This document shows, one piece after another, positions 33,969-42,823 of a stretch of 64,000 nucleotides of DNA. Under the pieces are notes generated by a model. The model made no database searches. It was not told the origin of the DNA and saw only the letters and a list, made by a program, of their open reading frames with translations. The DNA lies in assembly GCF_020181615.1 (NCBI RefSeq), contig NZ_CP084029.1, forward strand, positions 3,888,800-3,952,799, given 5' to 3'. The position numbers and the translations under genes were made by a program. The DNA is from [Mycobacterium] crassicus. Lineage in GTDB: Bacteria > Actinomycetota > Actinomycetes > Mycobacteriales > Mycobacteriaceae. Within the stretch, counting starts at the first letter, position 1, and every line of letters starts with the position of its first letter.

Positions 33969-35543
33969 TCAGTTCGGCATCAGGTCGGTCCATGACTTGG
34001 CCGCGGAACCGGTCACCAAGTTCGTCTGCTGTTCGTAGCGCCCATCGGGAGTCAGGTACTTACCGGTGTTCGGGTCGTAGGGCACCGCCGCGACCGACGG
34101 CCCGGATCCGCCGTCGGCGTGCCCCGACGGCGCGACGCCGGGTGTCGGCAGGGGTGTGGGCCACACGTCCGGCGGCGCCGGCACCGGTGGACGCGGGGCA
34201 TCCGGCGGAGTCCCGGATCTGATGGCACCCGGCGGCATCGGGGTGCCCTCGGTCGGCGCGAAGATCCGGTCCCCGAAATCCACCCGGTCGTCGACCGGGA
34301 CGCCCTGCTTGATCAGGTTCGGGTCGAACGCACCCGGGCCGGTCAGGTGCGGGCGCATCGCGATCGGGACGAATCCCCTGGGGTCATCGCAGAGCTCGAC
34401 GGTCGGCGCCCGCTTGCCCGGATGCTCGATGCAGGGGAAGTTGCGGGCACCGCGCACCGAGGTCGGCGAGTCCTGCGGCAGCTTGCAGTACAGCCCGTCC
34501 GGGGTGTCGATGGTGGTGGTGTCCGCCGGGGACCGCCACGACGACGGCGGCAGGAACCCGACCGTGCAGGGGTTGGGGTCACCGAACGTCAGCGTGAAGT
34601 CGCCCTGCGGCAGACCGGTCGCATTGTTCTTCGGCAAGCCGAAAGACTGCTGCGCCGCAATGTATCCGGGCAGCAGCACCAGCAACTGTTCGATCGCCGG
34701 GTTGTAGGCCAGCAATACCTGCCCGACGGTGTTCATGTTCGCCAGCAGGATCGGCAGCGTCGGCTTGAGATCCTGCATCAGACCGGAGACTTCGTCGGCG
34801 AAGCCGGGCCCGCGCTGCAGGATGGCGCGCAGTTGCGGATCGTTGACGGCGACCTGTTCGGTGATCCCGGCCATGCTGCGAGCGAAGGTCCGGATCGCAT
34901 CGGTGCTCTGGTGCTGGGAGTCGAGCAGTCTTTCGCCGTCATCGATCAGGGTGCGCAGCCGACCCGAAACACCCTTGGCGTCGCCGCTGATGGTGGCTGC
35001 CGAGTCCAGCAGGGACTGGAAGTCGTAGCCGGCGCCGTCGAAGGCCAGGTAGGTCTCATCGAGCAGGTTGCTGACCTTCTCTTTGGGAATGCTGTCGACC
35101 AGCGCGCTGACCTGATCGAGCATCGGCCCGACCTGTTGCGGCACTTCGGTGTTCGACGCCGCGATCACCGAGCCGTTCTCCAGGTACGGCGCTCCGTCGC
35201 TGCGGGGCAACAGGTCGACATACTGCTCGCCGACCGCCGAAACACTGCGCACGGCGGCGAGCAGGTCCGCCGGCACTCGAGGGGATCGGTCCAGCGACAG
35301 CGTGGCGCGCACCCCGGCCGGCGTCAGTGCGACATCGGTGACCGTTCCGATCTGCACCCCGTTGTAGGTGACATTGGCGAACCGGTATAGCCCGCCGGTC
35401 TCGGGCAGGTCCAATTTGACCGTCACGCGGCCGATCCCGAGCATGGTCGGCACCCGCATGTAACCGAAGACCATCGCACCCACGCCGATCACCGAGGCGA
35501 CCAGGAACAGGATCAGCTGGATTCGGACGAACCGCGTCAGCAC
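33969..35543 (-). CDS. mceF: Mce family protein, MceF position
   Basis: A 524-residue MCE/MlaD protein. An N-terminal transmembrane helix (about residues 7-28, LILFLVASVIGVGAMVFGY) is followed by the MCE domain (KLDLPETGGLYRFANVTYNGVQIGTVTDVALTPAGVRATL, about 42-115), a long alpha-helical needle region (about 120-290), a Cys-containing segment and a Pro-rich tail. In the current model MceA-F form a hexameric channel spanning the periplasm. GTG at 35543 directly follows the mceE stop. Sixth and last mce gene. Confidence 0.93.
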   Translation of the reverse strand: MLTRFVRIQLILFLVASVIGVGAMVFGYMRVPTMLGIGRVTVKLDLPETGGLYRFANVTYNGVQIGTVTDVALTPAGVRATLSLDRSPRVPADLLAAVRSVSAVGEQYVDLLPRSDGAPYLENGSVIAASNTEVPQQVGPMLDQVSALVDSIPKEKVSNLLDETYLAFDGAGYDFQSLLDSAATISGDAKGVSGRLRTLIDDGERLLDSQHQSTDAIRTFARSMAGITEQVAVNDPQLRAILQRGPGFADEVSGLMQDLKPTLPILLANMNTVGQVLLAYNPAIEQLLVLLPGYIAAQQSFGLPKNNATGLPQGDFTLTFGDPNPCTVGFLPPSSWRSPADTTTIDTPDGLYCKLPQDSPTSVRGARNFPCIEHPGKRAPTVELCDDPRGFVPIAMRPHLTGPGAFDPNLIKQGVPVDDRVDFGDRIFAPTEGTPMPPGAIRSGTPPDAPRPPVPAPPDVWPTPLPTPGVAPSGHADGGSGPSVAAVPYDPNTGKYLTPDGRYEQQTNLVTGSAAKSWTDLMPN

Positions 35544-36722
35544 CTACCTACCGCCTTCCGGAGCAGGGGCGGCCGGCGCGGAGTTGACCGGCGCGGGTTC
35601 TTGCGCCGAGGACTGCAGGACCGGTCCTTGCAGCGGATCGTAGGAGTAGTTCAGGTACCACGGATCACCGGGCGCTGGAACCAGTTTGGTGTCTTCATCA
35701 CCCCACTGGGTGCCGGCGAACAGCGACCGCTTGAGCCGCGGCTTGGTGAGGTCGAAGATCGCGAACAGGTTCAGGAAGTCGCCCCGCACGGCGCGCTCGA
35801 TGGCGTTGGGCCCGTAAGGGAAGGCGCTCGCGTAGGCCACCGCGGCATTGAGGTCCGGGCCGATGTCGGCCAGCGCCTCCAGTGCCGGTTCCAGGTGGAC
35901 GAGGTCGGAGACCAGTTGGCTGCCGGCATCGTCGACCAGACCCGCCGACAGATCGCCGAATTTGCCCAGTTTGGTCAGCGCGGTGGTGAACTTGGGCCGC
36001 TCCTTGATCAGCACGTCGATGGCCGGGGGGATCTTGTCCAGCGCGCGATCGATGGTGTCGCGCTGCCCGGCGAAGGTACCGGCCACCCGGTTCATCTCTT
36101 GAAGGGCCACAACGATGTTGTCGCGCTGCCGGTCCAGCGCCGCGGTGAAGCGGTCCAACCGGACGAGCAGGTCGCGGATGTCGTCTTCGCGGCCCGCCAT
36201 AGTGGCGCTGAAGTTGTGGATGATGTCACCGATCTGGCCCAAACCGCCGCCGTTGACCAGCACCGCCAGCGACGACAGCGTCTGCTCGGTGGACGGATAC
36301 GTCGAGGAGTCACTCATGCCGATGGTCGCGCCGGAGGCCAGCCGCCCCGACGGAGCCTGGCCCACCGGCGGATTCAGCGCCAGGTGCATCGACCCCAGCA
36401 GGCTGGTCTGCCCCACGGTGGCCACCGCGTTGGCCGGGACTTCGACACCCGGGTTGACCGCGATCTCGACGTTGGCGTGCCAGTTGGTGACGGTCATCTT
36501 GCCGACGCTGCCGATCACCACGTCGGAGAGCATGACCGGTGAATTGGATTCCAGGGTCCCGACATTGGCCAGTTCGACACGGAAGTGCTGCGCCCCCGGA
36601 CCGCGGCCCTGGACACCGGGCAACGCTATCGAGTTCGCGCCGCCGAAGGCGCAGCCGGTGGCGGTGCAGGCGATCAGGCCGGCTAGCGCCAGACCCCGCC
36701 GCAATGACTTCAGACCGATCAT
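35544..36722 (-). CDS. mceE: Mce family lipoprotein, MceE position
   Basis: A 392-residue MCE protein with a lipoprotein signal: LALAGLIACTATGCAF offers two lipobox choices, LIAC (Cys19) and ATGC (Cys24). MCE domain FRVELANVGTLESNSPVMLSDVVIGSVGKMTV (about 48-120) is followed by helical segments (LDRQRDNIVVALQEMNRVAGTFAGQRDTIDRAL) and a Pro/Ala-rich end. MceE is the lipoprotein member in characterised mce operons (LprK/LprN type). ATG at 36722 overlaps the mceD stop (ATGA); the longer upstream frame is noise. Confidence 0.93.
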   Translation of the reverse strand: MIGLKSLRRGLALAGLIACTATGCAFGGANSIALPGVQGRGPGAQHFRVELANVGTLESNSPVMLSDVVIGSVGKMTVTNWHANVEIAVNPGVEVPANAVATVGQTSLLGSMHLALNPPVGQAPSGRLASGATIGMSDSSTYPSTEQTLSSLAVLVNGGGLGQIGDIIHNFSATMAGREDDIRDLLVRLDRFTAALDRQRDNIVVALQEMNRVAGTFAGQRDTIDRALDKIPPAIDVLIKERPKFTTALTKLGKFGDLSAGLVDDAGSQLVSDLVHLEPALEALADIGPDLNAAVAYASAFPYGPNAIERAVRGDFLNLFAIFDLTKPRLKRSLFAGTQWGDEDTKLVPAPGDPWYLNYSYDPLQGPVLQSSAQEPAPVNSAPAAPAPEGGR

Positions 36723-38170
36723 GGCGCGGGCGCTCCTTCCGCGGGCAGCGGCGAGCCCGGCGGCGGCCCCGGCTGTGGTGGGCCGCCCGGCAACAGCATC
36801 CCGTCGAAGGTGGTCGGGCTCGGCAGGGGCGCCCCGGGGAGCAGCGGTGGCGTCGCCGCGGCGGGCAGGCCGTCCGGCACCAGCGAGCCGCGCGGTTGCG
36901 GTGGGTCGGTCCAGCCCGGCGGTTGCGCGACATCGCCGTTCAGACCGGTGTAGGCGGAGATCGACGGTGTCTGTTCTGGGAGGTCCGGCGGATGCTGATT
37001 GTGCGGCATCAGTGCCGGGTCGGTGTAGATCAGCTTGTCCGGGCTGCCCGACTTGGTCAGGTACGGGGCTATCGGCAGCGGAAATCCGTTGAAGTTCAAC
37101 AGGCGCATGGCCGGCCCGAGGTAGTGCGTGCACAGCTTGCCGGTCTCGGCCGCTGTCACGTTGCCGACGCCGCCGATCATCGCGCAGATCGCCTGCACGG
37201 GGTTGGAGAAGTTGGCGAATGCGAACGACCCCAGCGGGGTTCCGCTGGTGACGTTGTACATGTTGAGGGTGTTGGCGATCGCGTTCGGGGTGATGTGCAA
37301 GATGTTGCGGATCGCGTTCTTGGAGTCGGCCAGCGTCTGGGTCACCTTCGCCAGGCCGTCTACCGCTTCGACGGTCTCGGCGCGACTGCCCGCCACGAAA
37401 TCCTTCACTTTGTCGATGGCGCCGGCGAATTCGTTGAGGGCGGAGTCCAGGCTCGAACGGCTGTCGTTGACCACGCTGGTCAGTGTCGCCAGCCGTGATT
37501 CGAACACCACGATCTGCTGATCGCTGTCACGCATCGCGGTCACGAAGGTCTGCATGCCCTCGATGATGTCGACGATGTTCCCGCTGCCCTCGGCGAAGAT
37601 CCGGGCCACCCCGGACAGTTGCGCCAATGTTTCGCGCAGCTTGGCGCCGTTGCCGTCCATCGCGGCGGCAGCGGTGTCGATGAACCGCGCGGCCGAGGTC
37701 TCGTCGATGCCGCTGCGGGGACCCAGCTCGGTGGCCAGCCGGTTGAGTTGGGTCTTGACCTCGTCCCACTCCACCGGAACGGCGGTGCGCTCCCGCGGTA
37801 TCACCGCGCCGTCTCTCATGGTGGGGCCGTCACCGCGGTGATATGCCGGGGTCAACTGCACGAAGCGGGCGGCCACCAGGTTGGGTGCGACGATGACGGC
37901 CTTGGCGTCGGCCGGGATCGGCACCTTGCGGTCCACTCGCAGGGTGAGCTTGGCCTGGGTGCCCTGCGGTTCGATGCGGTCGATGGTGCCGACCTTCACC
38001 CCGGAGATCCGGACCTCGTCGCCGGCGTAAATGGCGGTGGCGGTGGGGAAATAGGCGCTGATCGTGGTCGGCTTCAGCACCGTCTGCCGGACCAGGGTCG
38101 CCGCACCCGCGAGCAACGCCACGGCCAGCAGTGCGGCCCCGGCGATCTGCAGTGGTTTTCGAGTCGTCAT
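36719..38170 (-). CDS. mceD: Mce family protein, MceD position
   Basis: A 483-residue MCE protein: N-terminal membrane anchor (IAGAALLAVALLAGAATLV, about 9-27), MCE domain (ISAYFPTATAIYAGDEVRISGVKVGTIDRIEPQGTQAKLTL), a helical region to about residue 300, then a conserved C-terminal segment (YLGPAMRLLNFNGFPLPIAPYL) and a strongly Pro-rich tail (PGGPPQPGPPPGSPLP) typical of MceD. ATG overlaps the mceC stop. Confidence 0.93.
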   Translation of the reverse strand: MTTRKPLQIAGAALLAVALLAGAATLVRQTVLKPTTISAYFPTATAIYAGDEVRISGVKVGTIDRIEPQGTQAKLTLRVDRKVPIPADAKAVIVAPNLVAARFVQLTPAYHRGDGPTMRDGAVIPRERTAVPVEWDEVKTQLNRLATELGPRSGIDETSAARFIDTAAAAMDGNGAKLRETLAQLSGVARIFAEGSGNIVDIIEGMQTFVTAMRDSDQQIVVFESRLATLTSVVNDSRSSLDSALNEFAGAIDKVKDFVAGSRAETVEAVDGLAKVTQTLADSKNAIRNILHITPNAIANTLNMYNVTSGTPLGSFAFANFSNPVQAICAMIGGVGNVTAAETGKLCTHYLGPAMRLLNFNGFPLPIAPYLTKSGSPDKLIYTDPALMPHNQHPPDLPEQTPSISAYTGLNGDVAQPPGWTDPPQPRGSLVPDGLPAAATPPLLPGAPLPSPTTFDGMLLPGGPPQPGPPPGSPLPAEGAPAP

Positions 38171-39261
38171 CGCGGCGGTAGGTCTCCTGGTTGCGGAATC
38201 CCGTTGACCGGGAACGGCAGCTCGGCACGCGGCCCGGCATTGTCGGCCGGCTGGCCGGCATCGACACCGCGCCGGAAGCCGAAGGCATAGTCGAAGAACG
38301 GCTGGAACAGCTGCGGCAGCATCAGGTTCGGCACATAGGCGCTGTAGTAGGCGCCGTTGGACACCGTCTCGCCCTGGGTGAGTTCATATTTGGCCAGGCC
38401 GGGCAGGGCCTTGGCCAGGTTGTCGCGGTTCTTCACCAGGATCTTGTTCAGCGAGTTGATCTCGTCCAGCGTCGGTTTGAGCTGTTCGTTGTTCTGATCG
38501 ACCAGTTCGGACAACTGCCGCGACACCGCCGAGGTACTGACGAGCAGGTTGACGATCGCCTGCCGGCGGGTGTTGAGCACCTCGACGAGGCTGTTGGCGT
38601 CCAGGATCAGCGTGTTGATCTGCTGGCTGCGTTCGGAGAACACCCCGGTCACCTCGGCTGCGGACTTCAACAACTCGGCGAGGCTTTCGTTGCGGTTGTT
38701 CAGCGAGCGCGACAGCCGGCTCAAGCCGTCGAAGGTCGGGCCCAGCCGCGGGGCGATCTGGTCGATCGTCTCCGAGAGGGTGTCCAACGAGCGGTTGAGC
38801 GACTCGGTATCGGTGCCGGCCGTGTTGGAGGTCAGCTCACCGACCACGTCGGTCAGCGAGTACGGCGACGAGGTGCGGGTGACCGGGATGACGTCGAGCG
38901 GGTGCATCTTGCCGCTGCCCGCCGGCTCCACCGTCAGCACCCGGTCACCGAGCAGCGATCCGGTGCGGATGTGCGCGGCGGTCTGCAGGCCCAGCGGATA
39001 CTTGCCGGCCATCGAGAACGTCACCAGGGCGTCACCGTCGTCGAGCCTCACGTCGGTGACCGAACCCACCTTGATCCCCGACAGCGTGACGTCGTCGCCG
39101 GTGCCCAGCCCGCCGGCCTCGGTGAACTTCGCCTGGTAGCGCACCGAAGTGGCCCATTGCAGCAGTTGTTCGGGTTGCAGTCCGATCGCGACGACGAATC
39201 CGATCAGGATCATGCCGATCAGGCCCATCCGGGCCAGTTGCGCACCACGGTATTTCAGCAT
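38167..39261 (-). CDS. mceC: Mce family protein, MceC position
   Basis: A 364-residue MCE protein: anchor MLKYRGAQLARMGLIGMILIGFVVAIGLQP, MCE domain (YQAKFTEAGGLGTGDDVTLSGIKVGSVTDVRLDDGDALVTF), helical region (LSETIDQIAPRLGPTFDGLSRLSRSLNNRNESLAELL), and C-terminal NLMLPQLFQPFFDYAFGFRRG seen in MceC proteins. ATG at 39261 was chosen as the start of the anchor; the open frame runs 99 codons further upstream through mceB sequence and is not coding there. A 43-bp gap separates it from mceB. Confidence 0.92.
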   Translation of the reverse strand: MLKYRGAQLARMGLIGMILIGFVVAIGLQPEQLLQWATSVRYQAKFTEAGGLGTGDDVTLSGIKVGSVTDVRLDDGDALVTFSMAGKYPLGLQTAAHIRTGSLLGDRVLTVEPAGSGKMHPLDVIPVTRTSSPYSLTDVVGELTSNTAGTDTESLNRSLDTLSETIDQIAPRLGPTFDGLSRLSRSLNNRNESLAELLKSAAEVTGVFSERSQQINTLILDANSLVEVLNTRRQAIVNLLVSTSAVSRQLSELVDQNNEQLKPTLDEINSLNKILVKNRDNLAKALPGLAKYELTQGETVSNGAYYSAYVPNLMLPQLFQPFFDYAFGFRRGVDAGQPADNAGPRAELPFPVNGIPQPGDLPPR

Positions 39262-39304
39262 CGGCGGCCCCCGTGCTCTGGTGAAGCGCCGCGCAGCACA
39301 GTGG

Positions 39305-40333
39305 TCAGTCGGTGTCGCTGCATCGACCCACCTCCTGCTTGATCCACGGGAACACCGCCGTGCGGCCCTGGGTGTCGCTGACCCGGATCTGGACCGCGCA
39401 CAGGTAGTACTGGATGAACCCGCCGTAGGCGCCGAGCCGAATGGCCTTGCGGTAGTTCTCCGGCGCTTTCTGCAGCGACATGTCGAGACCGGCTTGGTCG
39501 GCGTTGACGGCCTTGGCCAGCCGGTTGGTCTGCGCAATGGTGTCGGTGAGCGGATCACGTGCTTTGCCCAGCAGATCGGCCAGCGACGAGGTGCCGCGGT
39601 CCAGCGCCGTCACCGCCGTACCGATCGGGTCGCGGTCGGCGGCCAGTCCTTCGACCAGCTTGCCCAGGCGGTCGATCGCCCCGGACAGTCGCTTGTCACC
39701 GCTGGTCGCGGTGGCCAGCACCGCACGCAGTTGGTCGATCAGGGATTCGATCACCTGGTTGTTGTCGGCCAGCGAGTTGGAGAACGACGACGACTGCGAC
39801 ATCAGCGAGTCGAGGGTGCCGCCCTGGCCCTGCATGATCTGGATCAGCGACGCGGTGAGCGCGTTGACGTCCTGCGGGTTGAGCCCCCGGATCACCGGCT
39901 TGAGTCCGTTGAGCAACAGGTCCAGGTCCAACGCGGGTGCGGTCCGTTCCAGCGGGATCTGGGCCCCGGCCGGCAGCAGGCGGGTCGAGCCCGGCCCGTC
40001 CGCCAGCTCCAGGTAGCGGTCCCCGACCAGGTTCAGGTACCGCACCGCGGCCTGGGTGCCGGTGGTCAGCGCGATGTTCCGGTCGGCCTGGAACTTCACC
40101 AGCACCGTGCCGTCCGGTCGCAGGGCCACACCGCCGACGGTGCCGACCCGCACCCCGGCGACCCGCACGCTGTCGCCCGACTTCAGCCGGGACGCATCAC
40201 TGAACACCGCGCTGTAGCCGGTGGTCGGCCCGGTGCGCACCTCGGCGAAGATCGCGAACAGCAACGCCGTCGCCAGCAGCATCACCACGGCGAAGCTGCC
40301 GAACTTCAGGATGGTTCCGGCGGTGCCCCTCAT
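39305..40333 (-). CDS. mceB: Mce family protein, MceB position
   Basis: A 342-residue MCE protein: anchor FGSFAVVMLLATALLFAIFAEV (about 11-32), MCE domain (YSAVFSDASRLKSGDSVRVAGVRVGTVGGVALRPDGTVLVKF), helical needle (LLLNGLKPVIRGLNPQDVNALTASLIQIMQGQGGTLDSLM is the classic MceB block) and C-terminal YLCAVQIRVSDTQGRTAVFPWIKQEVGRC. ATG at 40333 overlaps the mceA stop by 4 bp. Confidence 0.94.
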   Translation of the reverse strand: MRGTAGTILKFGSFAVVMLLATALLFAIFAEVRTGPTTGYSAVFSDASRLKSGDSVRVAGVRVGTVGGVALRPDGTVLVKFQADRNIALTTGTQAAVRYLNLVGDRYLELADGPGSTRLLPAGAQIPLERTAPALDLDLLLNGLKPVIRGLNPQDVNALTASLIQIMQGQGGTLDSLMSQSSSFSNSLADNNQVIESLIDQLRAVLATATSGDKRLSGAIDRLGKLVEGLAADRDPIGTAVTALDRGTSSLADLLGKARDPLTDTIAQTNRLAKAVNADQAGLDMSLQKAPENYRKAIRLGAYGGFIQYYLCAVQIRVSDTQGRTAVFPWIKQEVGRCSDTD

Positions 40334-41628
40334 CCCGGCATCCCGACCTGGGCGGTGTTGCGGGGCGGGCCGCCGAGCGGCCCGAACAGCGCCTGCTTGA
40401 GACCCTCGGAATTGAGCAGGATGCCCTGGTTGCCGTACTCGTAGGGGTCGGCCCCCACGTCGCCGATCAGGGCCGGCACCCGGAACTCGGGTGGAACGTC
40501 GGGCAGGCCCAGTTCCGCACAGTAGGACCGTTCGGCGGTGGCAGCCACCTTCGGCAGGTGATCGGGATAGCGGTAACGCTCCCGGCCCAGGGTGAAGCTG
40601 GCGGTGATCACGATGCCGGGCACGGTGAACGGAGGCGACTTGGCGAACGGCACCAAGCCGCCGATCGAGCAGCCGAGGTGCTCGTGGTACTTGTCCACCA
40701 ACTGCGCCGTCGGCTCCAGATCCCGGGTCAGGTCGGTCAAGGCCTGCCGGTTGTCGCCCAGCACCTCATTGCCGGTGTCGGCCAGCCCGATGGCACTGAG
40801 CAGGAAGGTGTCCAGGCTGTTGTGCTCCTGTACGATGCTGTCGCTCATGACGGCGGTGTTGGCGAGGGTCGCGGTGAGATCCGGCGCCGCGTCGGCGTAG
40901 GACGCGAATACCGGTGCCATGGTGGCGGTCTCGCGCTCCAGGGTGCCCAGGCTGGGTTCGATGTCGGCGAGCAGCTTGTCGAAGTCGGTGAGCGCCTGCC
41001 CGATCTTGTGGCCGCGGCCGTTGAACGCCGTCGAGACGGCGCCCAACGTCTCGTTGAGCTTCTTCGGGTCGATCTTGTCCAGCACCCGCACGAGTTGCTG
41101 GAACACCGTGTTGATCTCCACCGTGACGTGTTGTCCCGCCAGGGTCTGACCGGCGTGCATCCGGGTCGCGGTGGGATCCGGCGGCTCCACCAGCTCGACG
41201 AACTTGGCGCCGAACACCGTTGATGAGCCGATGCGAGCGGTGGCGTTCGCCGGAATCAACCGCAGCTGATCGGGCTGCAACTCCAGCCGCAGGGCCGCGG
41301 TGCCGTCCGGCAGGGTGTCGATGGCCCCGACCTTGCCCACCTGCACGCCGCGCACCTTGACCTTGGCGTCGGGGTACATCACCAGACCGGCTCGTGGCGA
41401 CAGCACGGTGATCCCCACGGTGCGGGTGAAGCTGCCCCGGAACAGGCCGATCGGCAACCCGACCAGGGCCACGATGACCGCGACCGTCGCCAGCCCGATC
41501 AGCGGCCGCACGTAGGCCGGCTGCGCCCGCCGCTCCCCGATGGGCCGATGCCGGCCCGCGGCGGAACCCCGCTGGCCCGGAAGTTCGTCCCGTTCCAACG
41601 GTGGATCTGCAGTCGCCCCGAGAACCAT
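40330..41628 (-). CDS. mceA: Mce family protein, MceA position
   Basis: A 432-residue MCE protein. A basic, disordered N-terminal tail (about 1-40) is followed by a transmembrane helix (about 41-62), MCE domain (ITVLSPRAGLVMYPDAKVKVRGVQVGKVGAIDTLPDG), long helical region (LDKIDPKKLNETLGAVSTAFNGRGHKIGQALTDFDKLL) and a C-terminal domain with two Cys (LGCSIGG, YCAEL). In known actinobacterial mce operons two permease genes, yrbEA and yrbEB, directly precede mceA; here the 37 bp upstream lead straight into a thiolase gene. ATG at 41628 has only a weak ribosome site (GAGG 13 nt upstream). Confidence 0.93.
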   Translation of the reverse strand: MVLGATADPPLERDELPGQRGSAAGRHRPIGERRAQPAYVRPLIGLATVAVIVALVGLPIGLFRGSFTRTVGITVLSPRAGLVMYPDAKVKVRGVQVGKVGAIDTLPDGTAALRLELQPDQLRLIPANATARIGSSTVFGAKFVELVEPPDPTATRMHAGQTLAGQHVTVEINTVFQQLVRVLDKIDPKKLNETLGAVSTAFNGRGHKIGQALTDFDKLLADIEPSLGTLERETATMAPVFASYADAAPDLTATLANTAVMSDSIVQEHNSLDTFLLSAIGLADTGNEVLGDNRQALTDLTRDLEPTAQLVDKYHEHLGCSIGGLVPFAKSPPFTVPGIVITASFTLGRERYRYPDHLPKVAATAERSYCAELGLPDVPPEFRVPALIGDVGADPYEYGNQGILLNSEGLKQALFGPLGGPPRNTAQVGMPG

Positions 41629-41665
41629 TACTCAGCCATCACCTCGACGTCAGCGCGACCCATCG

Positions 41666-42823
41666 CTACCGGTCCCCTTCCACGATGGTGACTGCCGAGA
41701 CCGCCGTCGGTCCCCCGATGTTGTGCGCCAAGCCAATCCGAGCGCCGTCGACCTGATTGACCGCCGTTCCCCGCAACTGCTCGAAGAGTTCTACGCACTG
41801 TGCCACACCGGTGGCGCCCGGCGGGTGGCCTTTGGACTTCAAGCCACCGCTGGGGTTCACCGGCAGTGCGCCGCCGACGCTGGTCACCTCGGCCTCCAGC
41901 AGCTTGTGTGCCTCGAACCGGTCGGCGAAGCCGAGATCTTCGTAGCTGATCAGCTCCACACCGGTGAAATAGTCGTGTACCTCGGCGACATCGATGTCGG
42001 CGGGCGTCAACCCGGCCATGGCGAACGCCTGTTTCGCGGCGCGCACCGTCGCCGGAAACGTCGTCATGTCGCGCTTGTGCTGATGCATCACCGAGTCCAG
42101 TCCCAGCCCGACCCCGCGGATCCACACCGGTCGATCGGTGAAGCGGTCGACGACATCCTCGCCGGCCAAAATCAGGGCGGCCGCGCCGTCGCTCTGCGGT
42201 GCACAGTCGTACACCCCGAACGGGGTCACCACGGTGGGTGCGTCGAGCGCCTGTTGGGCGGTGATCTCGAATCGCAGCCGGGCGCGGGGGTTGTTCACGC
42301 CGTGCCGGTGGTTCTTGACCGCCACCATCGCCAGGTGCTCGCGGCTGGCCGGCGACTCGTGCAGGTAGCGCCGCACATGCAGCGCGAAACCGGCCGGGGC
42401 GACCAACCCGAGCGGATAGTCCCAGGCCATGTCGCGGGCGGTTCCCTCCCAGGCCCACAGCATGTCCTTGGTGGCGTTCTCCCGCAGCTTGTCCGCACCC
42501 ATGACCAGGGCCACGTCGATCGCCCCGGAGGCGACCCCGAACAGGGCATTGCGCACGGCGTCGTTGCCGGTGGCACAGGAGTTCTCCACCCGGGTGACCG
42601 GCAGATCCGGCAGCCCGAGGCTGTCGGCGAGGATCCCGGAGGGAAACCCGTCGGTGGTGCCGAGCGCTCCGAACCAGGCCGCCTGGACGTCGGTCTTGGC
42701 CAGCCCCTTGTCGACGCTGGCGGCGCAGTCGGCGAACGCCATCGGCAGCAGGTCCTTGATGCCCAGGGCGAAATGCTCACGGAACGGGGTCATCCCCGCA
42801 CCGACGATCGCGACACGCTTCAC
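41666..42823 (-). CDS. Thiolase family protein (acetyl-CoA acetyltransferase/SCP2-thiolase type)
   Basis: A 385-residue thiolase superfamily protein: MKRVAIVGAGMTPF start, active-site Cys in VENSCATGND, His in GLKSKGHPPGATG, and LAHNIGG near the C-terminus. The HDYF segment (AEVHDYFTGVE) is characteristic of the SCP2-thiolase/lipid-transfer group, which works with DUF35 partners. It overlaps the upstream HMG-CoA-synthase-like/DUF35 gene (GTGA), strongly suggesting a complex of the two. Expected to carry out thiolytic or retro-Claisen cleavage of a 3-keto-acyl-CoA. The 37-bp gap to mceA implies co-transcription with the mce genes. Confidence 0.93.
   Translation of the reverse strand: MKRVAIVGAGMTPFREHFALGIKDLLPMAFADCAASVDKGLAKTDVQAAWFGALGTTDGFPSGILADSLGLPDLPVTRVENSCATGNDAVRNALFGVASGAIDVALVMGADKLRENATKDMLWAWEGTARDMAWDYPLGLVAPAGFALHVRRYLHESPASREHLAMVAVKNHRHGVNNPRARLRFEITAQQALDAPTVVTPFGVYDCAPQSDGAAALILAGEDVVDRFTDRPVWIRGVGLGLDSVMHQHKRDMTTFPATVRAAKQAFAMAGLTPADIDVAEVHDYFTGVELISYEDLGFADRFEAHKLLEAEVTSVGGALPVNPSGGLKSKGHPPGATGVAQCVELFEQLRGTAVNQVDGARIGLAHNIGGPTAVSAVTIVEGDR

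Noticed and set aside
38167..39558. Longer mceC start near 39558
   Set aside because: The extra 99 residues overlap mceB in another frame and lack family sequence; the membrane anchor begins at 39261.
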